64,000 nt of DNA from the NCBI RefSeq assembly GCF_900186125.1, contig NZ_FYBQ01000005.1, positions 62,001 through 126,000 of the forward strand, in the 5' to 3' direction. The DNA comes from Listeria goaensis. Its GTDB lineage: Bacteria; Bacillota; Bacilli; Lactobacillales; Listeriaceae. This document shows positions 1-9,965 of the stretch, piece by piece. Position numbers and translations under genes: made by a program. The notes beneath the pieces are model-generated. The model saw nothing but the letters and a program-made list of their open reading frames with translations, was not told where the DNA came from and did not search any database. The first letter of the stretch is position 1. Each line of letters starts with the position of its first letter.

Positions 1-1042
1 CTAACAAAATTCGCTGTGCGCCTTCATTTAAAGCCTTCATTTCGTCTTCACCTGGTGAGACAATAACCTTGGCAATCCAAGACGTCAGCTCCGTTATTTT
101 CTTCGTAAAAGAAGCGCTCCTTGCAAGCCCGCCAGTTAAAATAATGGCATCCACTTCACCAGTAAAATGCACAGCAAGACTCGCGATTTCCTTACTCACT
201 TGAAGGGCCATCGCATCAAAAATGAGCGCTGCGTATTCATCACCATTTGCAATCATCTTTTCAACTTCACGCATGTCCGTCGTACCTAGATACGAAGCAA
301 CGCCGCCCTCACCCATAAGTTGCTTTTGCAATTCTTCTTTTGAATGATTTTGGTCAAAACACGCGTCTAGAAATGCGTTAAGCGGTATAGTTCCAGCGCG
401 TTCAGGGCTAAATGGACCTTCGCCGCCTAGCGCATTATTCACATCAATAGCAAACCCGTCCTTATGCGCCGCAACCGAAATACCACCGCCTAGATGTGCA
501 ATAATAAAGCGACTCGCTTCATACGCCTGGCCTAGCTCACTTGCTATCTTACGCGCCGTAGCCTTATGATTTAGCGCATGAAAGATACTAATTTTTTCAT
601 AATCCTTATGACCAGAAATACGCGCTACTGGTTCTAATTCATCAACCACAACCGGATCCACAATATAAATCGGAATTTGAAAGCCCTCGCCTAATTCAGC
701 CGCAATTAAACCACCTAAATTAGATGCATGCTGCCCTGAAACACCAATTCGTAAATCCTGAATCATGTTCTCCGTTACCTTATACGTGCCACCTTTTAGT
801 GGCCTTAAAAGCCCTCCACGTCCCACAATAGCATCAAGTTCCTCAAGCGAAAATGCTTTGCTTCGCAACGTTCGAATGATGATTTCCTTACGAAATTGAA
901 GCTGTTCAAGAATTGTTCGAAACCCCTTTAATTCTTCATGTGAATGCCTTATTTCTTCTTCAAAACGTAAAGTATGTCCATCAAAAATTGCGAGTTTTGT
1001 TGATGTTGAACCTGGATTAATCGCAAGTACTGTAAAGCTCAT
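1..1042 (-). CDS. buk: Butyrate / branched-chain fatty-acid kinase (partial, 3' end cut by window)
   Basis: Acetokinase-family enzyme that makes ATP from butyryl or branched-chain acyl phosphate; in Listeria it belongs to the bkd pathway supplying branched-chain fatty-acid primers. Translation from the ATG at 1042 begins MSFTVLAINPGSTSTKLAIF, the acetokinase phosphate-binding start, and contains the glycine-rich IAHLGGGISVAAH and GEGPFSPERAG stretches. About 347 residues are visible of a family length near 355, so only the last few codons are missing. A GGGGG ribosome site lies just upstream. The expected upstream partner gene ptb is not visible next to it. Identity is clear; the acyl preference is inferred from family and context. 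Confidence 0.9.
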   Translation of the reverse strand, partial: MSFTVLAINPGSTSTKLAIFDGHTLRFEEEIRHSHEELKGFRTILEQLQFRKEIIIRTLRSKAFSLEELDAIVGRGGLLRPLKGGTYKVTENMIQDLRIGVSGQHASNLGGLIAAELGEGFQIPIYIVDPVVVDELEPVARISGHKDYEKISIFHALNHKATARKIASELGQAYEASRFIIAHLGGGISVAAHKDGFAIDVNNALGGEGPFSPERAGTIPLNAFLDACFDQNHSKEELQKQLMGEGGVASYLGTTDMREVEKMIANGDEYAALIFDAMALQVSKEIASLAVHFTGEVDAIILTGGLARSASFTKKITELTSWIAKVIVSPGEDEMKALNEGAQRILL

Positions 1043-1121
1043 TTCTGCCCCCTTCTAGCGCTAATCGCCTACTGAATTAAATTTGTGAAATTTATTATGT
1101 GTTATCAGTTATTTCAGCACT

Positions 1122-1149
1122 ATTGTAACATGCACGCTTCACAATCCAA
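1122..1149 (-). promoter_or_regulatory. Candidate buk promoter
   Basis: Reading the minus strand, TTGGAT and TACAAT are separated by 16 bp, about 80 nt upstream of the buk ATG. The -10 matches five of six consensus bases, the -35 only three. It would let buk be expressed without an upstream ptb. Confidence 0.45.
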
Positions 1150-1401
1150 AAACTCTTTGCATCAAAAACAAAGAAAACGCTTTATTCCGATTTTTATAAC
1201 ATATTCAGACCATTCTGCCAGTTAATAAAAAGGGCAATATTACATTTAATTTTGAATCACTTGCAAAAAAATTACCATCAGGACTTTCGAATCAACAATG
1301 CTGTCATAAATGAACTTAATCCGCATTTTCAGTAGGCCTCATAAAATATCTGCACTCTTCACAGAAGGAATTCTAAATAGTGTCTTTCATAGGCGGCTCA
1401 T

Positions 1402-1433
1402 GCTTTGAGACTTTCTCGCTAAAGTCTCAAAGC
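1402..1433. repeat. Perfect 13-bp inverted repeat with 6-nt loop
   Basis: GCTTTGAGACTTT at 1402-1414 is followed after CTCGCT by its exact reverse complement at 1421-1433. Neither strand has a T-run after it, so it is not a normal intrinsic terminator. It could be an operator or a structured RNA element. Function unknown. Confidence 0.6.
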
Positions 1434-1837
1434 GCACTTGACCTTGCTAAGAATTTCATCATTCTAATAACGAGGAGCTGCGTTTTAATTTACGTGAATT
1501 TAGAGTTTTCCACTAATCTGCTTAAAGTTATTTTCTTCGTTACTATTTCCTCATACTCCGCATCATCTATTTTTTCTCCTAAATCAGGTGCACTTTTTCA
1601 TCACGTAATCTGTTGCAAATAAGATGATATGGCAGAACAACCTCTTCGTCCGAACTCGTTTGAAAACTTCCAAACCACCATGACGACTAAAACAAAAACT
1701 TAACTTTTGGATGAAAGCAAGTTTTACCGTCCCTAAAATGATTGCATCACTCTTGGCTTTCCCATAAAAAAAGATAGCTACATTAAAAATTAGTAGTTGT
1801 TTTTATAGGTAGGTAATAAAACTTACTCTTATATTTT

Positions 1838-1873
1838 AAACAAAAAGCTTTTCGTATGCAAGCAATTTTGTTT
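1838..1873 (-). terminator. Weak terminator after recN
   Basis: On the minus strand, AAACAAAA just past the recN stop can pair with TTTTGTTT, with an inner GCTT/AAGC pair. The U-rich arm doubles as the tail. The stem is AT-rich, so termination may be inefficient. Confidence 0.45.
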
Positions 1874-1875
1874 TT

Positions 1876-3558
1876 TTATCGTGCGGATTTCGTCTTACTT
1901 GCTTGGGAAAGCATTTCTTCCGCATGTTGTTTCGCTATCTCAGTAACTTCTGTCCCCGCAATCATCCGACTGATCTCCAAACTTTTTTCAGCTCCGTGAA
2001 GAATTTCCACGTTAGTAGACGTTCGTTCATTTTCAATATTTTTCGTAATATAGTAATGATGATCCGCCATTGCCGCAACTTGCGGTAAATGCGTAATACA
2101 AAGGACTTGTGATCCCACCGAAACCGCGTAAATTTTTTCAGCAATAGCCTGTGCCACGCGCCCGCTTACTCCCGTATCCACTTCATCAAAAATAATCGAC
2201 GTAATCCCTTGATGCTTCGAAAAAATCGTTTTCAGCGCCAACATCATACGCGATAGCTCACCGCCTGAAGCAATTTTCGTCATCGGTTTTGCCGGCTCCC
2301 CGGGATTTGTAGACATATAAAAAACCACTTCATCTTGCCCCGTTTCTGAATACTCTTCTTTGGTTGAAAAATGGACCTCAAATATGGCTTTTTCCATATA
2401 CAGTTGACTGAGTTCTTGCTTAATTTGCGCTTCCAATTGGGTGGCGGCTTTTTTTCTTAGGGAAGTTAGGCGCGTGGCTTTTTCAGCGACTTGTTTTGCC
2501 AGCCGTTCGACGTTTTCCGAAAGTTCACCAACATGTGCTTCGCTATTCGCGAGTTTTTGAATTTCATCTTGGATTTCAAGATGGTAAGCCATTATGTCTT
2601 CCACCTTTTTCCCGTATTTCCGTTTCAATTGGTTCATTTCCGCCAAGCGATTTTCAATTTCGTTCAATTGCTCTGGCTGGAATTCCATCTGCTCAAGCGC
2701 CTGTCTAATTTGCATCGCCGCATCTTCCAATTGGTAATAGCTTGATGCAATGGTTTCGTGTACGCTATCAAAATCGGGCGACACGCCTTTTGCCGTTTCC
2801 ATCTGATGCATCGCCTCACTCACAGCTGAAAGTCCGCCAGAGTCTGCTTGAAGCGCACTATACGCGCCATTCAAATTTTCATTTAATTTCTCGAAATTGG
2901 CCAGAATATTTTTTTCCGCAAGAAGGGTTTCTTCTTCGCCAGCTTCCAAGTGGGCAGCTTCAATTTCCTGATTTTGAAATTGAAGCATATCTAAACGCTG
3001 AGCGAGTTCTTGTTCATTTTTTGTGAAATCGCGAAATTCTTTTTGCGCCTTTTTATACAAAGTAAAAGTTTCTTCATATTCTTGAAGCGGTTTTGTTTCG
3101 CCGCTGTACCGGTCGAGAAGTGTAAGGTGAAACTCGTCATGCATCAACTCTTGGTGCTCATGCTGACTATGAATATCAATTAATTTGGAACCAATATCTC
3201 GAAGAAGCACTGTTGTCACAAGCTTCCCGTTTATGCGACAAACATTTTTCCCGCTTCTAAACATGGTTCGCTCTAAAACAACCATATTATCCGTTGCATC
3301 GATACCGTTCTCCGCAAGTGTTTTTTGCGCAGCGATGTTATCTTCTGCAAGGATAAATAAACCTTCTAAAGAAAGCTTATCTTCGCCGTGGCGAATGAAA
3401 TGACTTGATCCCCGGCCACCTACAAGTAAACCGAGAGCATCGATAATAATCGATTTCCCAGCACCTGTTTCACCGGTTAAAACGGTCATTCCTTCTTCAA
3501 AAGACAGAGAAAGAGATTCAATGATAGCCAAATTTTTAATCGTTAATTCTTGTAACAC
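1876..3558 (-). CDS. recN: DNA repair protein RecN
   Basis: SMC-like ATPase that acts early at double-strand breaks in recombinational repair, cytoplasmic and nucleoid-bound. The 560-residue product has Walker A GETGAGKS at residues 29-36, a long coiled-coil middle (roughly 155-400), the ABC signature SGGELS from residue 431 and Walker B IIFDE near 455. This is the full RecN plan at the usual length. The start is GTG with AAGGAGGA 9-10 nt upstream. It follows argR with an 18-nt gap, the usual Bacillota arrangement, so cotranscription with argR is likely. Confidence 0.97.
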   Translation of the reverse strand: MLQELTIKNLAIIESLSLSFEEGMTVLTGETGAGKSIIIDALGLLVGGRGSSHFIRHGEDKLSLEGLFILAEDNIAAQKTLAENGIDATDNMVVLERTMFRSGKNVCRINGKLVTTVLLRDIGSKLIDIHSQHEHQELMHDEFHLTLLDRYSGETKPLQEYEETFTLYKKAQKEFRDFTKNEQELAQRLDMLQFQNQEIEAAHLEAGEEETLLAEKNILANFEKLNENLNGAYSALQADSGGLSAVSEAMHQMETAKGVSPDFDSVHETIASSYYQLEDAAMQIRQALEQMEFQPEQLNEIENRLAEMNQLKRKYGKKVEDIMAYHLEIQDEIQKLANSEAHVGELSENVERLAKQVAEKATRLTSLRKKAATQLEAQIKQELSQLYMEKAIFEVHFSTKEEYSETGQDEVVFYMSTNPGEPAKPMTKIASGGELSRMMLALKTIFSKHQGITSIIFDEVDTGVSGRVAQAIAEKIYAVSVGSQVLCITHLPQVAAMADHHYYITKNIENERTSTNVEILHGAEKSLEISRMIAGTEVTEIAKQHAEEMLSQASKTKSAR

Positions 3559-3576
3559 CTGCCGAAGTCCTCCTTT

Positions 3577-4026
3577 TTATAACATTTCCACTAAACGTTC
3601 TGAAACTTTTTGTGCGTCTTCTTCCGAGCGACAAATAATTAGACAAGTATCATCGCCACAAAGTGTTCCGGCTTTCTCAGGCCAATTTAAATTATCGAGC
3701 AAGGCGCCGATTGCGTTTCCGTTTCCCGGCATTACTTTTAAAAGCAATATAAACTGAACTGTATCAATACTAATAAAGCAGTCAACTAGCGTACGCTTTA
3801 ATTTTTGCTGTGGGTTGAATTTGTTATCAGCAGGCAAACTATACTTATATGTTCCATTTTGTGTTGGCACTTTCACCAAATGAAGTTCCTTAATGTCACG
3901 AGAAATGGTTGCCTGCGTAACTTTCACGTCACGCTTTTGCAAAAGTTCTACTAATTCTTCTTGCGTATCAATCTCATTTGAAGTTACAAGTTCACGGATA
4001 ATAATGTGTCGATGACCTTTATTCAC
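3577..4026 (-). CDS. argR: Arginine repressor ArgR/AhrC
   Basis: Hexameric arginine-responsive DNA-binding regulator that represses arginine biosynthesis and activates catabolism. At 149 residues it has family length. The N-terminal winged helix includes [16 protein letters not shown] (about residues 38-53). The C-terminal domain carries [14 protein letters not shown], which contains the GDD arginine-contact motif. The start is GTG, chosen because GAGGTG lies 7 nt upstream. It has its own promoter and lies immediately upstream of recN. Confidence 0.96.
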   Translation of the reverse strand: MNKGHRHIIIRELVTSNEIDTQEELVELLQKRDVKVTQATISRDIKELHLVKVPTQNGTYKYSLPADNKFNPQQKLKRTLVDCFISIDTVQFILLLKVMPGNGNAIGALLDNLNWPEKAGTLCGDDTCLIICRSEEDAQKVSERLVEML

Positions 4027-4059
4027 TATTTTTCACCTCGCGTTATTTTTTATATCTCC

Positions 4060-4088
4060 ATATTAACGAAAAAATCGCATAAAGTCAC
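4060..4088 (-). promoter_or_regulatory. argR promoter
   Basis: On the minus strand GTGACT and TAATAT are separated by 17 bp, giving a leader of about 30 nt before the argR GTG. Each box matches four of six consensus bases. A second possible pair, TTGTCA and TTAAAT, lies a little further upstream. Confidence 0.5.
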
Positions 4089-4171
4089 GGATTTAACGCA
4101 AATATTTTTTGAATTGACAAATTTTTATTTATTCATGAGGGTTTATATTTTTTGTAAAATGCGTATAAAAT

Positions 4172-4199
4172 AAAAAAACCAGCATAAAAAACTGGTTTT
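4172..4199 (-). terminator. Terminator after tlyA
   Basis: Minus-strand AAAACCAG pairs with CTGGTTTT across a 9-nt loop and is followed by TTTAT, directly after the tlyA stop. It separates dxs-tlyA from argR-recN. Confidence 0.85.
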
Positions 4200-5021
4200 C
4201 TAGTCTAATTGTGTATGTGCAAGCGCAACAATTTTTTCTAGCGCGTGGCTCTCTAATAAAATTTCACCTGATTCATTTCCCGTCCATTTAAGATGCGCAA
4301 TAAATTCAATATTCCCTTCGCCACCTGTAATCGGTGAGAAATCAATGCCTAGCACATTAAAACCAAGCTTTGCGGCTTCCGTTAAAATATCTTCTAAAAC
4401 CGCTAAATGAATTTTAGGATCGCGCACAATACCTTTTTTCCCAACATTTTCTTTCCCTGCTTCAAATTGCGGTTTAATCAGTGTCATCACATCGCCGCCA
4501 GTTACAAGCACCGTACGCAAAACAGGCAATATAAGCTTTAAAGAAATAAATGAGACATCAATGGTCGCAAAATCTGCTAAGCCAAGCGCGAAATCTACGG
4601 GTGTGACATGCCGGAAATTAGTTCGCTCCATCACGGTAACCCGCGAATCATTGCGCAGCTTCCAAGCTAACTGGTTATAGCCTACATCAAGCGCATATGA
4701 ATGTTTCGCCCCGTTTTGAAGCGCACAATCTGTGAATCCTCCTGTAGATGAGCCAATATCAAGCATCAATTTATCCCGCACATCAAAATCAAAAACTTGC
4801 AGTGCTTTCTCAAGTTTTAATCCGCCTCGACTGACATACGGCAAAGTTTTTCCTTTCACGCGTAGTGCGCTATCCACAGGAATTTTCTCGCCAGGTTTGT
4901 CGATTCTCGTATCCGTCCGGAAAACAATTCCCGCCATAATGGCGCGTTTTGCTTTTTCCCTCGTTTCAAAAAGGCCTTGTTCCACTAGCAAAACATCCGC
5001 GCGTTCTTTTTTTACACTCAT
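4200..5021 (-). CDS. tlyA: TlyA-family S4 / FtsJ-like RNA methyltransferase (YqxC)
   Basis: Predicted 2'-O-ribose rRNA methyltransferase of the TlyA/hemolysin A family. The N-terminal S4 RNA-binding domain covers about residues 5-65 ([20 protein letters not shown]), followed by an FtsJ-type fold with the SAM motif [12 protein letters not shown] at 87-98. The 273-residue length is normal. The ATG overlaps the dxs stop as ATGA, so the two are translationally coupled. The 'hemolysin' name in databases is historical; rRNA modification is the family function, and the actual site here is not shown by the sequence. Confidence 0.92.
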   Translation of the reverse strand: MSVKKERADVLLVEQGLFETREKAKRAIMAGIVFRTDTRIDKPGEKIPVDSALRVKGKTLPYVSRGGLKLEKALQVFDFDVRDKLMLDIGSSTGGFTDCALQNGAKHSYALDVGYNQLAWKLRNDSRVTVMERTNFRHVTPVDFALGLADFATIDVSFISLKLILPVLRTVLVTGGDVMTLIKPQFEAGKENVGKKGIVRDPKIHLAVLEDILTEAAKLGFNVLGIDFSPITGGEGNIEFIAHLKWTGNESGEILLESHALEKIVALAHTQLD

Positions 5022-6919
5022 AATAAATTCGCCTTTTGCTTCCCGAAACGCGCAAGCATTTCTTTTATTTTCATTTCAATGCCAGAAACCGATAAGCCAT
5101 ATTCCTCTAAAATGACTTCTACTGAACCGTGGCTTATAAATTCATCTGGCAAGCCTAGTCGACTAATAACGCTGTCGCTATACCCATGTTCTTCTGCAAA
5201 TTCCAAGACCGCACTGCCGAATCCACCCGCTAAAAGGGCTTCCTCAACCGTTAAAATCGGCATTTTTTTCGCAAAAAGTTGGTGTAAAAGAACTTCGTCA
5301 AGCGGTTTGATGAAGCGTGCATTAATAACGCCGACGCGTAATCCTTGTTTGCGTAAGTGGAGAGCCGCCTCACAAGCGATAGAAATGGTTGTGCCAAATG
5401 TCAAAATTGCAGCATCTACTGGTTCAATCAATGTTTCAAATTCCCCAATGGGAAGAGCTTCTGCTGCTCCGCTCAAATCAACGCCTAATCCGTTGCCTCT
5501 TGGGTAACGAAGTGCGAATGGACCTTCAAACTCATAAGCAGTCTGAATCAGTTGGCGTGCTTCAAATTCATCTTTTGGCATCGCAATCACGATATTTGGA
5601 ATTCCGCGTAAAAAACTAATGTCAAAAATACCTTGATGCGTCTCACCGTCCCCGCCCACAAGGCCAGCTCGGTCAATTCCAATTATCACATTTAAGTTTT
5701 GTCTGCAAACATCGTGGACAACTTGGTCGTAGCCGCGCTGTAAGAAAGTGGAATAAATTGCTAAAAACGGCTTTAAACCTTCCGCAGCAATTCCAGCAGC
5801 AAGCGTAACGGCGTGTTGTTCGGCAATCCCTACGTCGAAAAAGCGTTCTGGAAATTCTAAAGCAAATTTTTCTAGCTTAGAGCCGACTGGCATAGCTGGT
5901 GTAATCGCAACAATTCGCTCATCTTTTCTCGCTAGTTCCAAAATGCCTTCACTAATGACCTCACTCCATGCCGGCGCATCTGTTACAGGTTTAATAAAAG
6001 CACCTGTTTCAACTTTGTACGGTCCCGTGCCGTGCCATGTTCCTCGCTTATCAGTTTCAGCAGGAGCATAGCCTTTTCCCTTCGTCGTGACAACATGAAT
6101 AAGCGTTGGCCCCTTCACCTTTTTAGCAAATTCAAGATTCGTAATTAAATCTTGATAGTCGTGACCGTTCACCGGTCCTAAATATGTGTAACCCATTTCT
6201 TCAAAGAAAGTTCCTTGGACGAGCAAATATTTTACGCTATCTTTTACTCTTTCTGCAAAACCAGCGATTTTATCCCCCGCTGTAGGAATTTTTTTCATTG
6301 CCGCCTCTAAATCTTTTTTTGCACGTTTAAATTTACCCGAAGTTCGTAGCTTTCCGAGCATATTGTGCATCGCACCAACGTTTGGTGCAATCGACATATT
6401 ATTATCATTTAAAATTACAATCACTTCTTTTCCCATATCGCCTATATGATTAAGTGCCTCTAGCGCCATTCCGCCTGTCAAAGCACCGTCACCGATAATA
6501 GGCACGACATGAAAATGTTCGTTTTTTATATCTCGCGCAATTGCCATCCCTGCTGCTGCGGAAAGAGAAGTAGAACTATGTCCCGTTTCAAAAACATCAT
6601 GAGGAGATTCTTTTCTTTTTGGAAAACCATCTAATCCGCCCTGTTGCCTAAGTGTATCAAATTTATCTGCCCTACCCGTTAAAATTTTATGCACATATGA
6701 CTGATGCCCAACATCCCAAATAAATTTGTCATCTGGGCTTTGGAAAGCATAATGAAGTGCAATCGTCAGTTCAACTACACCTAAATTAGGTCCAATATGG
6801 CCACCTGTAACCGAAGTAGATTCAATCAAAAACTTTCTAATCTCTGCGGCTAACTCTTCCATTTCAGGTATCGCCATATCTTTTAAGAAGGCAGGATCCT
6901 TAATTTTAAAAAGATCCAA
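5018..6919 (-). CDS. dxs: 1-deoxy-D-xylulose-5-phosphate synthase
   Basis: Thiamine-diphosphate enzyme condensing pyruvate and glyceraldehyde-3-phosphate, the first step of the MEP isoprenoid pathway. The product is 633 residues, full length. GDGALTGG to NDNNMS (143-176) is the ThDP/Mg motif, and the transketolase C-terminal domains follow ([13 protein letters not shown]). The start is TTG with only a weak purine-rich ribosome site (GAAAGAGAG), so the exact start is less certain than the gene. ispA and csp lie upstream, and dxr, the next MEP enzyme, is at 61.2-62.3 kb of this window. Confidence 0.95.
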   Translation of the reverse strand: MDLFKIKDPAFLKDMAIPEMEELAAEIRKFLIESTSVTGGHIGPNLGVVELTIALHYAFQSPDDKFIWDVGHQSYVHKILTGRADKFDTLRQQGGLDGFPKRKESPHDVFETGHSSTSLSAAAGMAIARDIKNEHFHVVPIIGDGALTGGMALEALNHIGDMGKEVIVILNDNNMSIAPNVGAMHNMLGKLRTSGKFKRAKKDLEAAMKKIPTAGDKIAGFAERVKDSVKYLLVQGTFFEEMGYTYLGPVNGHDYQDLITNLEFAKKVKGPTLIHVVTTKGKGYAPAETDKRGTWHGTGPYKVETGAFIKPVTDAPAWSEVISEGILELARKDERIVAITPAMPVGSKLEKFALEFPERFFDVGIAEQHAVTLAAGIAAEGLKPFLAIYSTFLQRGYDQVVHDVCRQNLNVIIGIDRAGLVGGDGETHQGIFDISFLRGIPNIVIAMPKDEFEARQLIQTAYEFEGPFALRYPRGNGLGVDLSGAAEALPIGEFETLIEPVDAAILTFGTTISIACEAALHLRKQGLRVGVINARFIKPLDEVLLHQLFAKKMPILTVEEALLAGGFGSAVLEFAEEHGYSDSVISRLGLPDEFISHGSVEVILEEYGLSVSGIEMKIKEMLARFGKQKANLL

Positions 6920-6996
6920 TAGAAACAGCTCTCTTTCTTCATAATTTAATAAAAAGTGCCCATTCTATTTGGGCTTATTTGCCATTACTTGAAATC

Positions 6997-7025
6997 ATTA
7001 TATCATTTTCAATCTGTTTCACCAA
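6997..7025 (-). promoter_or_regulatory. dxs promoter
   Basis: Minus-strand TTGGTG, 17-bp spacer, perfect TATAAT, lying between the csp terminator and dxs. A small GCCC/GGGC hairpin (around 6959-6974) lies in the leader, ahead of the start codon. Confidence 0.7.
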
Positions 7026-7056
7026 GTGAATTCAAGTGAAAATACTTTTAGACAAC

Positions 7057-7091
7057 AAAAAAAGCAAACCTCAAAATTGAGATTTGCTTTT
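7057..7091 (-). terminator. Terminator after csp
   Basis: Minus-strand AAAGCAAATCTCA pairs with TGAGGTTTGCTTT around an ATTT loop and is followed by a T-run. Strong intrinsic terminator just past the cold-shock gene. Confidence 0.9.
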
Positions 7092-7107
7092 GATTTTAAA
7101 ATAGTAA

Positions 7108-7369
<262 letters not shown>

Positions 7370-7491
7370 GAGATGGAATGCTGTTCACAATCGTATCCTT
7401 ACCCACAAAAATAATGCTATTTAAGCATATCACGTAAGAATCAAAAAAGCAAATGTTTACCTCAAAATAGTGAAACAATTTTTACAACTAT

Positions 7492-8373
7492 TCAATTATC
7501 TCGCTTCACAATTAAATCAGCTAGACCAATTAAGAAATCCGTTTTTAAATCGCTACCTTGAAGTGCTGCAATTGCCAAATGATAATGCTCGTCTAACGCT
7601 TGCTTTGCACCGTCAAGTGTTAATAAACTTGGATAGGTGCTCTTTTGGTTTCGCTCATCAGAACCTGTTTCCTTACCTAATTTCGCTTTATCCCCTGTCA
7701 CATCCAAAATGTCATCGCAAATTTGAAAAGCGATTCCAATATTTTGAGCATACGCGCTCAAGCGTTCCTGCTGACTAGCTGACGCATTTCCTAGCACGCT
7801 GCCCGCATAGACAGCCGCATGGAGCAGTGCTCCCGTTTTCCGCACATGGACTGATTCTAGCTCCTCAAGCGTGAGTTGTTTGCCCTCGCCCGTTAAATCT
7901 GCTTGCTGTCCGCCTACCATACCAAGAGCGCCAGCGTTTTTGGCGTAACATTGAATAATTTTTATCCGTTTATTAGCATCAATCGTTTCATCGTTTGCTA
8001 CTTCCGAAAAAGCCATCGTTAGGAGAGCATCTCCTGCAAGAATAGCCGTTCCTTCATTAAATTTCTTGTGGTTCGTTAGTTTGCCGCGGCGATAATCATC
8101 ATCATCCATCGCAGGTAAATCATCGTGAATTAAGCTATATGTATGAATCATTTCGATCGCGCTCGCCGCGTGGCTACCTAAGTTTTTGTCGCCTGATAAA
8201 GCATCGATTGTCGCAAATAGCAAAAGTGGACGAATTCGCTTTCCACCAGCTTGAAGCGAATAGTGCATCGCTTCTTTTAAAAGTGGTTCAATCGCTTCGT
8301 TTTCAACTGCGGAAAAGAGGCGTTCTTCAAGTTTTGCTTTATACGTATCTATAAAAGCATCAATGCTTGACAA
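7492..8373 (-). CDS. ispA: Farnesyl diphosphate synthase / short-chain polyprenyl synthase
   Basis: Condenses IPP with DMAPP/GPP to make farnesyl diphosphate, the precursor used by UppS. The product is 293 residues. GGKRIRP sits at 43-49, the first aspartate-rich motif DDLPAMD at 84-90 and the second DDILD at 220-224. The TTG start has GGAGGG about 10 nt upstream inside the end of xseB. The gene is last in the accB-ispA run and two bases past xseB, so translation is probably coupled. Confidence 0.95.
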   Translation of the reverse strand: MSSIDAFIDTYKAKLEERLFSAVENEAIEPLLKEAMHYSLQAGGKRIRPLLLFATIDALSGDKNLGSHAASAIEMIHTYSLIHDDLPAMDDDDYRRGKLTNHKKFNEGTAILAGDALLTMAFSEVANDETIDANKRIKIIQCYAKNAGALGMVGGQQADLTGEGKQLTLEELESVHVRKTGALLHAAVYAGSVLGNASASQQERLSAYAQNIGIAFQICDDILDVTGDKAKLGKETGSDERNQKSTYPSLLTLDGAKQALDEHYHLAIAALQGSDLKTDFLIGLADLIVKRDN

Positions 8374-8375
8374 TG

Positions 8376-8606
8376 TTATTCGCCCTCCACTTCAAACGGC
8401 TTCTCTTCGTCCGTTTCCGTTACCACTTTAGCCATCTTCTCCTCAGCCGCTTGTAACTTCGTTTGGCAAAGTTTCGTTAACTCGATTCCTTTTTGATACA
8501 TATCAAGCGATTCCTCTAAAGATGCATCGCCACTTTCTAAAGCTTCCACAATTGCTTCTAGTTCCTTCATCGCTTCTTCAAAACTTTGTTGTTTTTTTGT
8601 TACCAT
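8376..8606 (-). CDS. xseB: Exodeoxyribonuclease VII small subunit
   Basis: 76-residue partner of XseA in the single-strand-specific nuclease ExoVII. The sequence SFEEAMKELEAIVEALESGDASLEESLDMYQKGIEL is the XseB helical hairpin signature (quoted only in part here: SFEEAMKELEAIV, then ASLEESLDMYQKG). It starts immediately after the xseA stop with no gap, the standard XseA-XseB coupling. Confidence 0.95.
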   Translation of the reverse strand: MVTKKQQSFEEAMKELEAIVEALESGDASLEESLDMYQKGIELTKLCQTKLQAAEEKMAKVVTETDEEKPFEVEGE

Positions 8607-9953
8607 TTATTTTTCCTCCTCTTTGCTCGTCACATTTGCCAGAAAGGCTCCATCGCTTAAAACAACCTTCACTTCATCACCCGCAGAAAGTTCGCGCACT
8701 TCTTTCACGACCTTTCCGGCTCTATATGTCACCCCGTAACCTCTTTTTAGGAGGGAAAGCGGACTTAAAAGTTCCAACGCCGAAATATACTTTTCAAACT
8801 CATATCGCTTCAATTTGATGATATCAGTCGTAGCAACTTGTAATCGCCCCGCCAGTTCCTTTGTGTCGCGTTTTGCATCCGCCACTAGGCGTTCGGGTGA
8901 AACCAGTTGTAGCCGATTGGAAAATTGTGTCAGATGCGTTTCTTGTTGCCAAATAACCCGCGAAAATGCATTTTGCATCCGCCCCGAAAAATAATCCAAA
9001 CGTTCAGTCTGCTCATCAAGCAATTTTCTTGGCCCACGTAGCAAAAGTCGCTCCCGCTTCGCTCGCAAATTGACTTCAGAACGCTCTAAAGTTTGCCGCA
9101 TTAAATTTGTTAGCCGATACTTCCGTTCAAGTAAACGTTCATTTAAATCTTGATAGTGTGGCACCGCGAGTTCCGCAGCAGCAGTTGGAGTCGCCGCCCG
9201 AACGTCCGCCGCAAAATCAGCAAGCGAAAAGTCCGTTTCATGCCCGACCGCTGAAATGATAGGCACGTCGGAATCGAAAACCGAGCGTACTACGATTTCT
9301 TCATTGAATGCCCAAAGCTCTTCGAGTGAGCCACCACCTCGTCCAATAATCATCAGATCAATGTCGTTGCGCGCATTAATACGGGCAATATTTTCTGCTA
9401 TTTTACGAGCAGCCGTTTCTCCTTGAACAAGTGTTGGGAAAACGAGTACTTCCACACTGGGCATTCTGCGGTGAATCGTCGTCAAAATATCGCGTACCGC
9501 AGCCCCAGTTGCACTTGTCACGACAGCAATTTTAGAAGGGAAAGAAGGAAGCACTTTTTTATGCGCTGCATCAAAAAGTCCTTCCTTGTCTAATTTAGCT
9601 TTTAATTGTTCAAATTGAACGTATAGCGCACCGACGCCGTCTGGTTCCATGCTGTCCACGTAAAATTGATAGCGTCCTGCCTTATTGAAGACGGACACTC
9701 GACCGGTCACGAGAACGTTCATGCCATCTTCTGGTTGAAATGGCAATTTGGCAACTGATTTTGCAAACATGACAGAACGAAGCATGGCCGCTTCATCTTT
9801 TAACGTAAAATAAATGTGGCCGCTCGCAGGTGTTTTTAAATTCGAAATTTCCCCTTTGACAAAAACTTGTTTTAAATATGGGTCTGCCTCAAATTTGCGT
9901 TCAATGTATTTTGTAAGTGCTTCAACTGTTAAATATTTTTCTTGCAAAATCAT
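8607..9953 (-). CDS. xseA: Exodeoxyribonuclease VII large subunit
   Basis: Catalytic subunit of ExoVII, degrading single-stranded DNA in both directions. An N-terminal OB fold (KGEISNLKTPASGHIYFTLK) is followed by the XseA core with IGRGGGSLEELWAFNEE and SAVGHETD, then a long coiled-coil region and a C-terminal segment. Three start codons lie within 15 bases: TTG 9962, ATG 9953 and TTG 9947. I chose the ATG because GGA lies upstream and it gives a normal N-terminus before KYLTVEAL. About 448 residues, normal length. It starts next to the folD stop. Confidence 0.93.
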   Translation of the reverse strand: MILQEKYLTVEALTKYIERKFEADPYLKQVFVKGEISNLKTPASGHIYFTLKDEAAMLRSVMFAKSVAKLPFQPEDGMNVLVTGRVSVFNKAGRYQFYVDSMEPDGVGALYVQFEQLKAKLDKEGLFDAAHKKVLPSFPSKIAVVTSATGAAVRDILTTIHRRMPSVEVLVFPTLVQGETAARKIAENIARINARNDIDLMIIGRGGGSLEELWAFNEEIVVRSVFDSDVPIISAVGHETDFSLADFAADVRAATPTAAAELAVPHYQDLNERLLERKYRLTNLMRQTLERSEVNLRAKRERLLLRGPRKLLDEQTERLDYFSGRMQNAFSRVIWQQETHLTQFSNRLQLVSPERLVADAKRDTKELAGRLQVATTDIIKLKRYEFEKYISALELLSPLSLLKRGYGVTYRAGKVVKEVRELSAGDEVKVVLSDGAFLANVTSKEEEK

Positions 9954-9965
9954 CACGTCCAATTT

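Larger units (their letters stand above)
1043..1875. other. Long non-coding gap between recN and buk, where ptb would be expected
   Basis: This 833-bp stretch is AT-rich with many stops in all frames. The longest reading frame (1380-1622, plus strand) has no ribosome site and a low-complexity hydrophobic product, so I do not call it a gene. It contains the weak recN terminator, a perfect 13-bp inverted repeat and a candidate buk promoter. In the Listeria order I know, phosphotransbutyrylase (ptb) sits here. I looked on the minus strand for conserved Ptb motifs (MKGNVPTS, TDSAMNIAP, VDGPLALDNA) and saw none. Confidence 0.6.

Noticed and set aside
1169-1186. Catabolite-response-like sequence upstream of buk
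   Set aside because: AATAAAGCGTTTTCT has about three mismatches to the cre consensus, too weak to call.
1380-1622. 80-residue plus-strand reading frame in the recN-buk gap
   Set aside because: No ribosome site, low-complexity hydrophobic product, and it spans the 13-bp inverted repeat. Treated as chance.
1600-1760. Possible ptb pseudogene on the minus strand
   Set aside because: A frame containing KAKSDAIILGTVKLA is open for about 45 codons, but no conserved Ptb motif can be placed; similarity is not convincing by eye.
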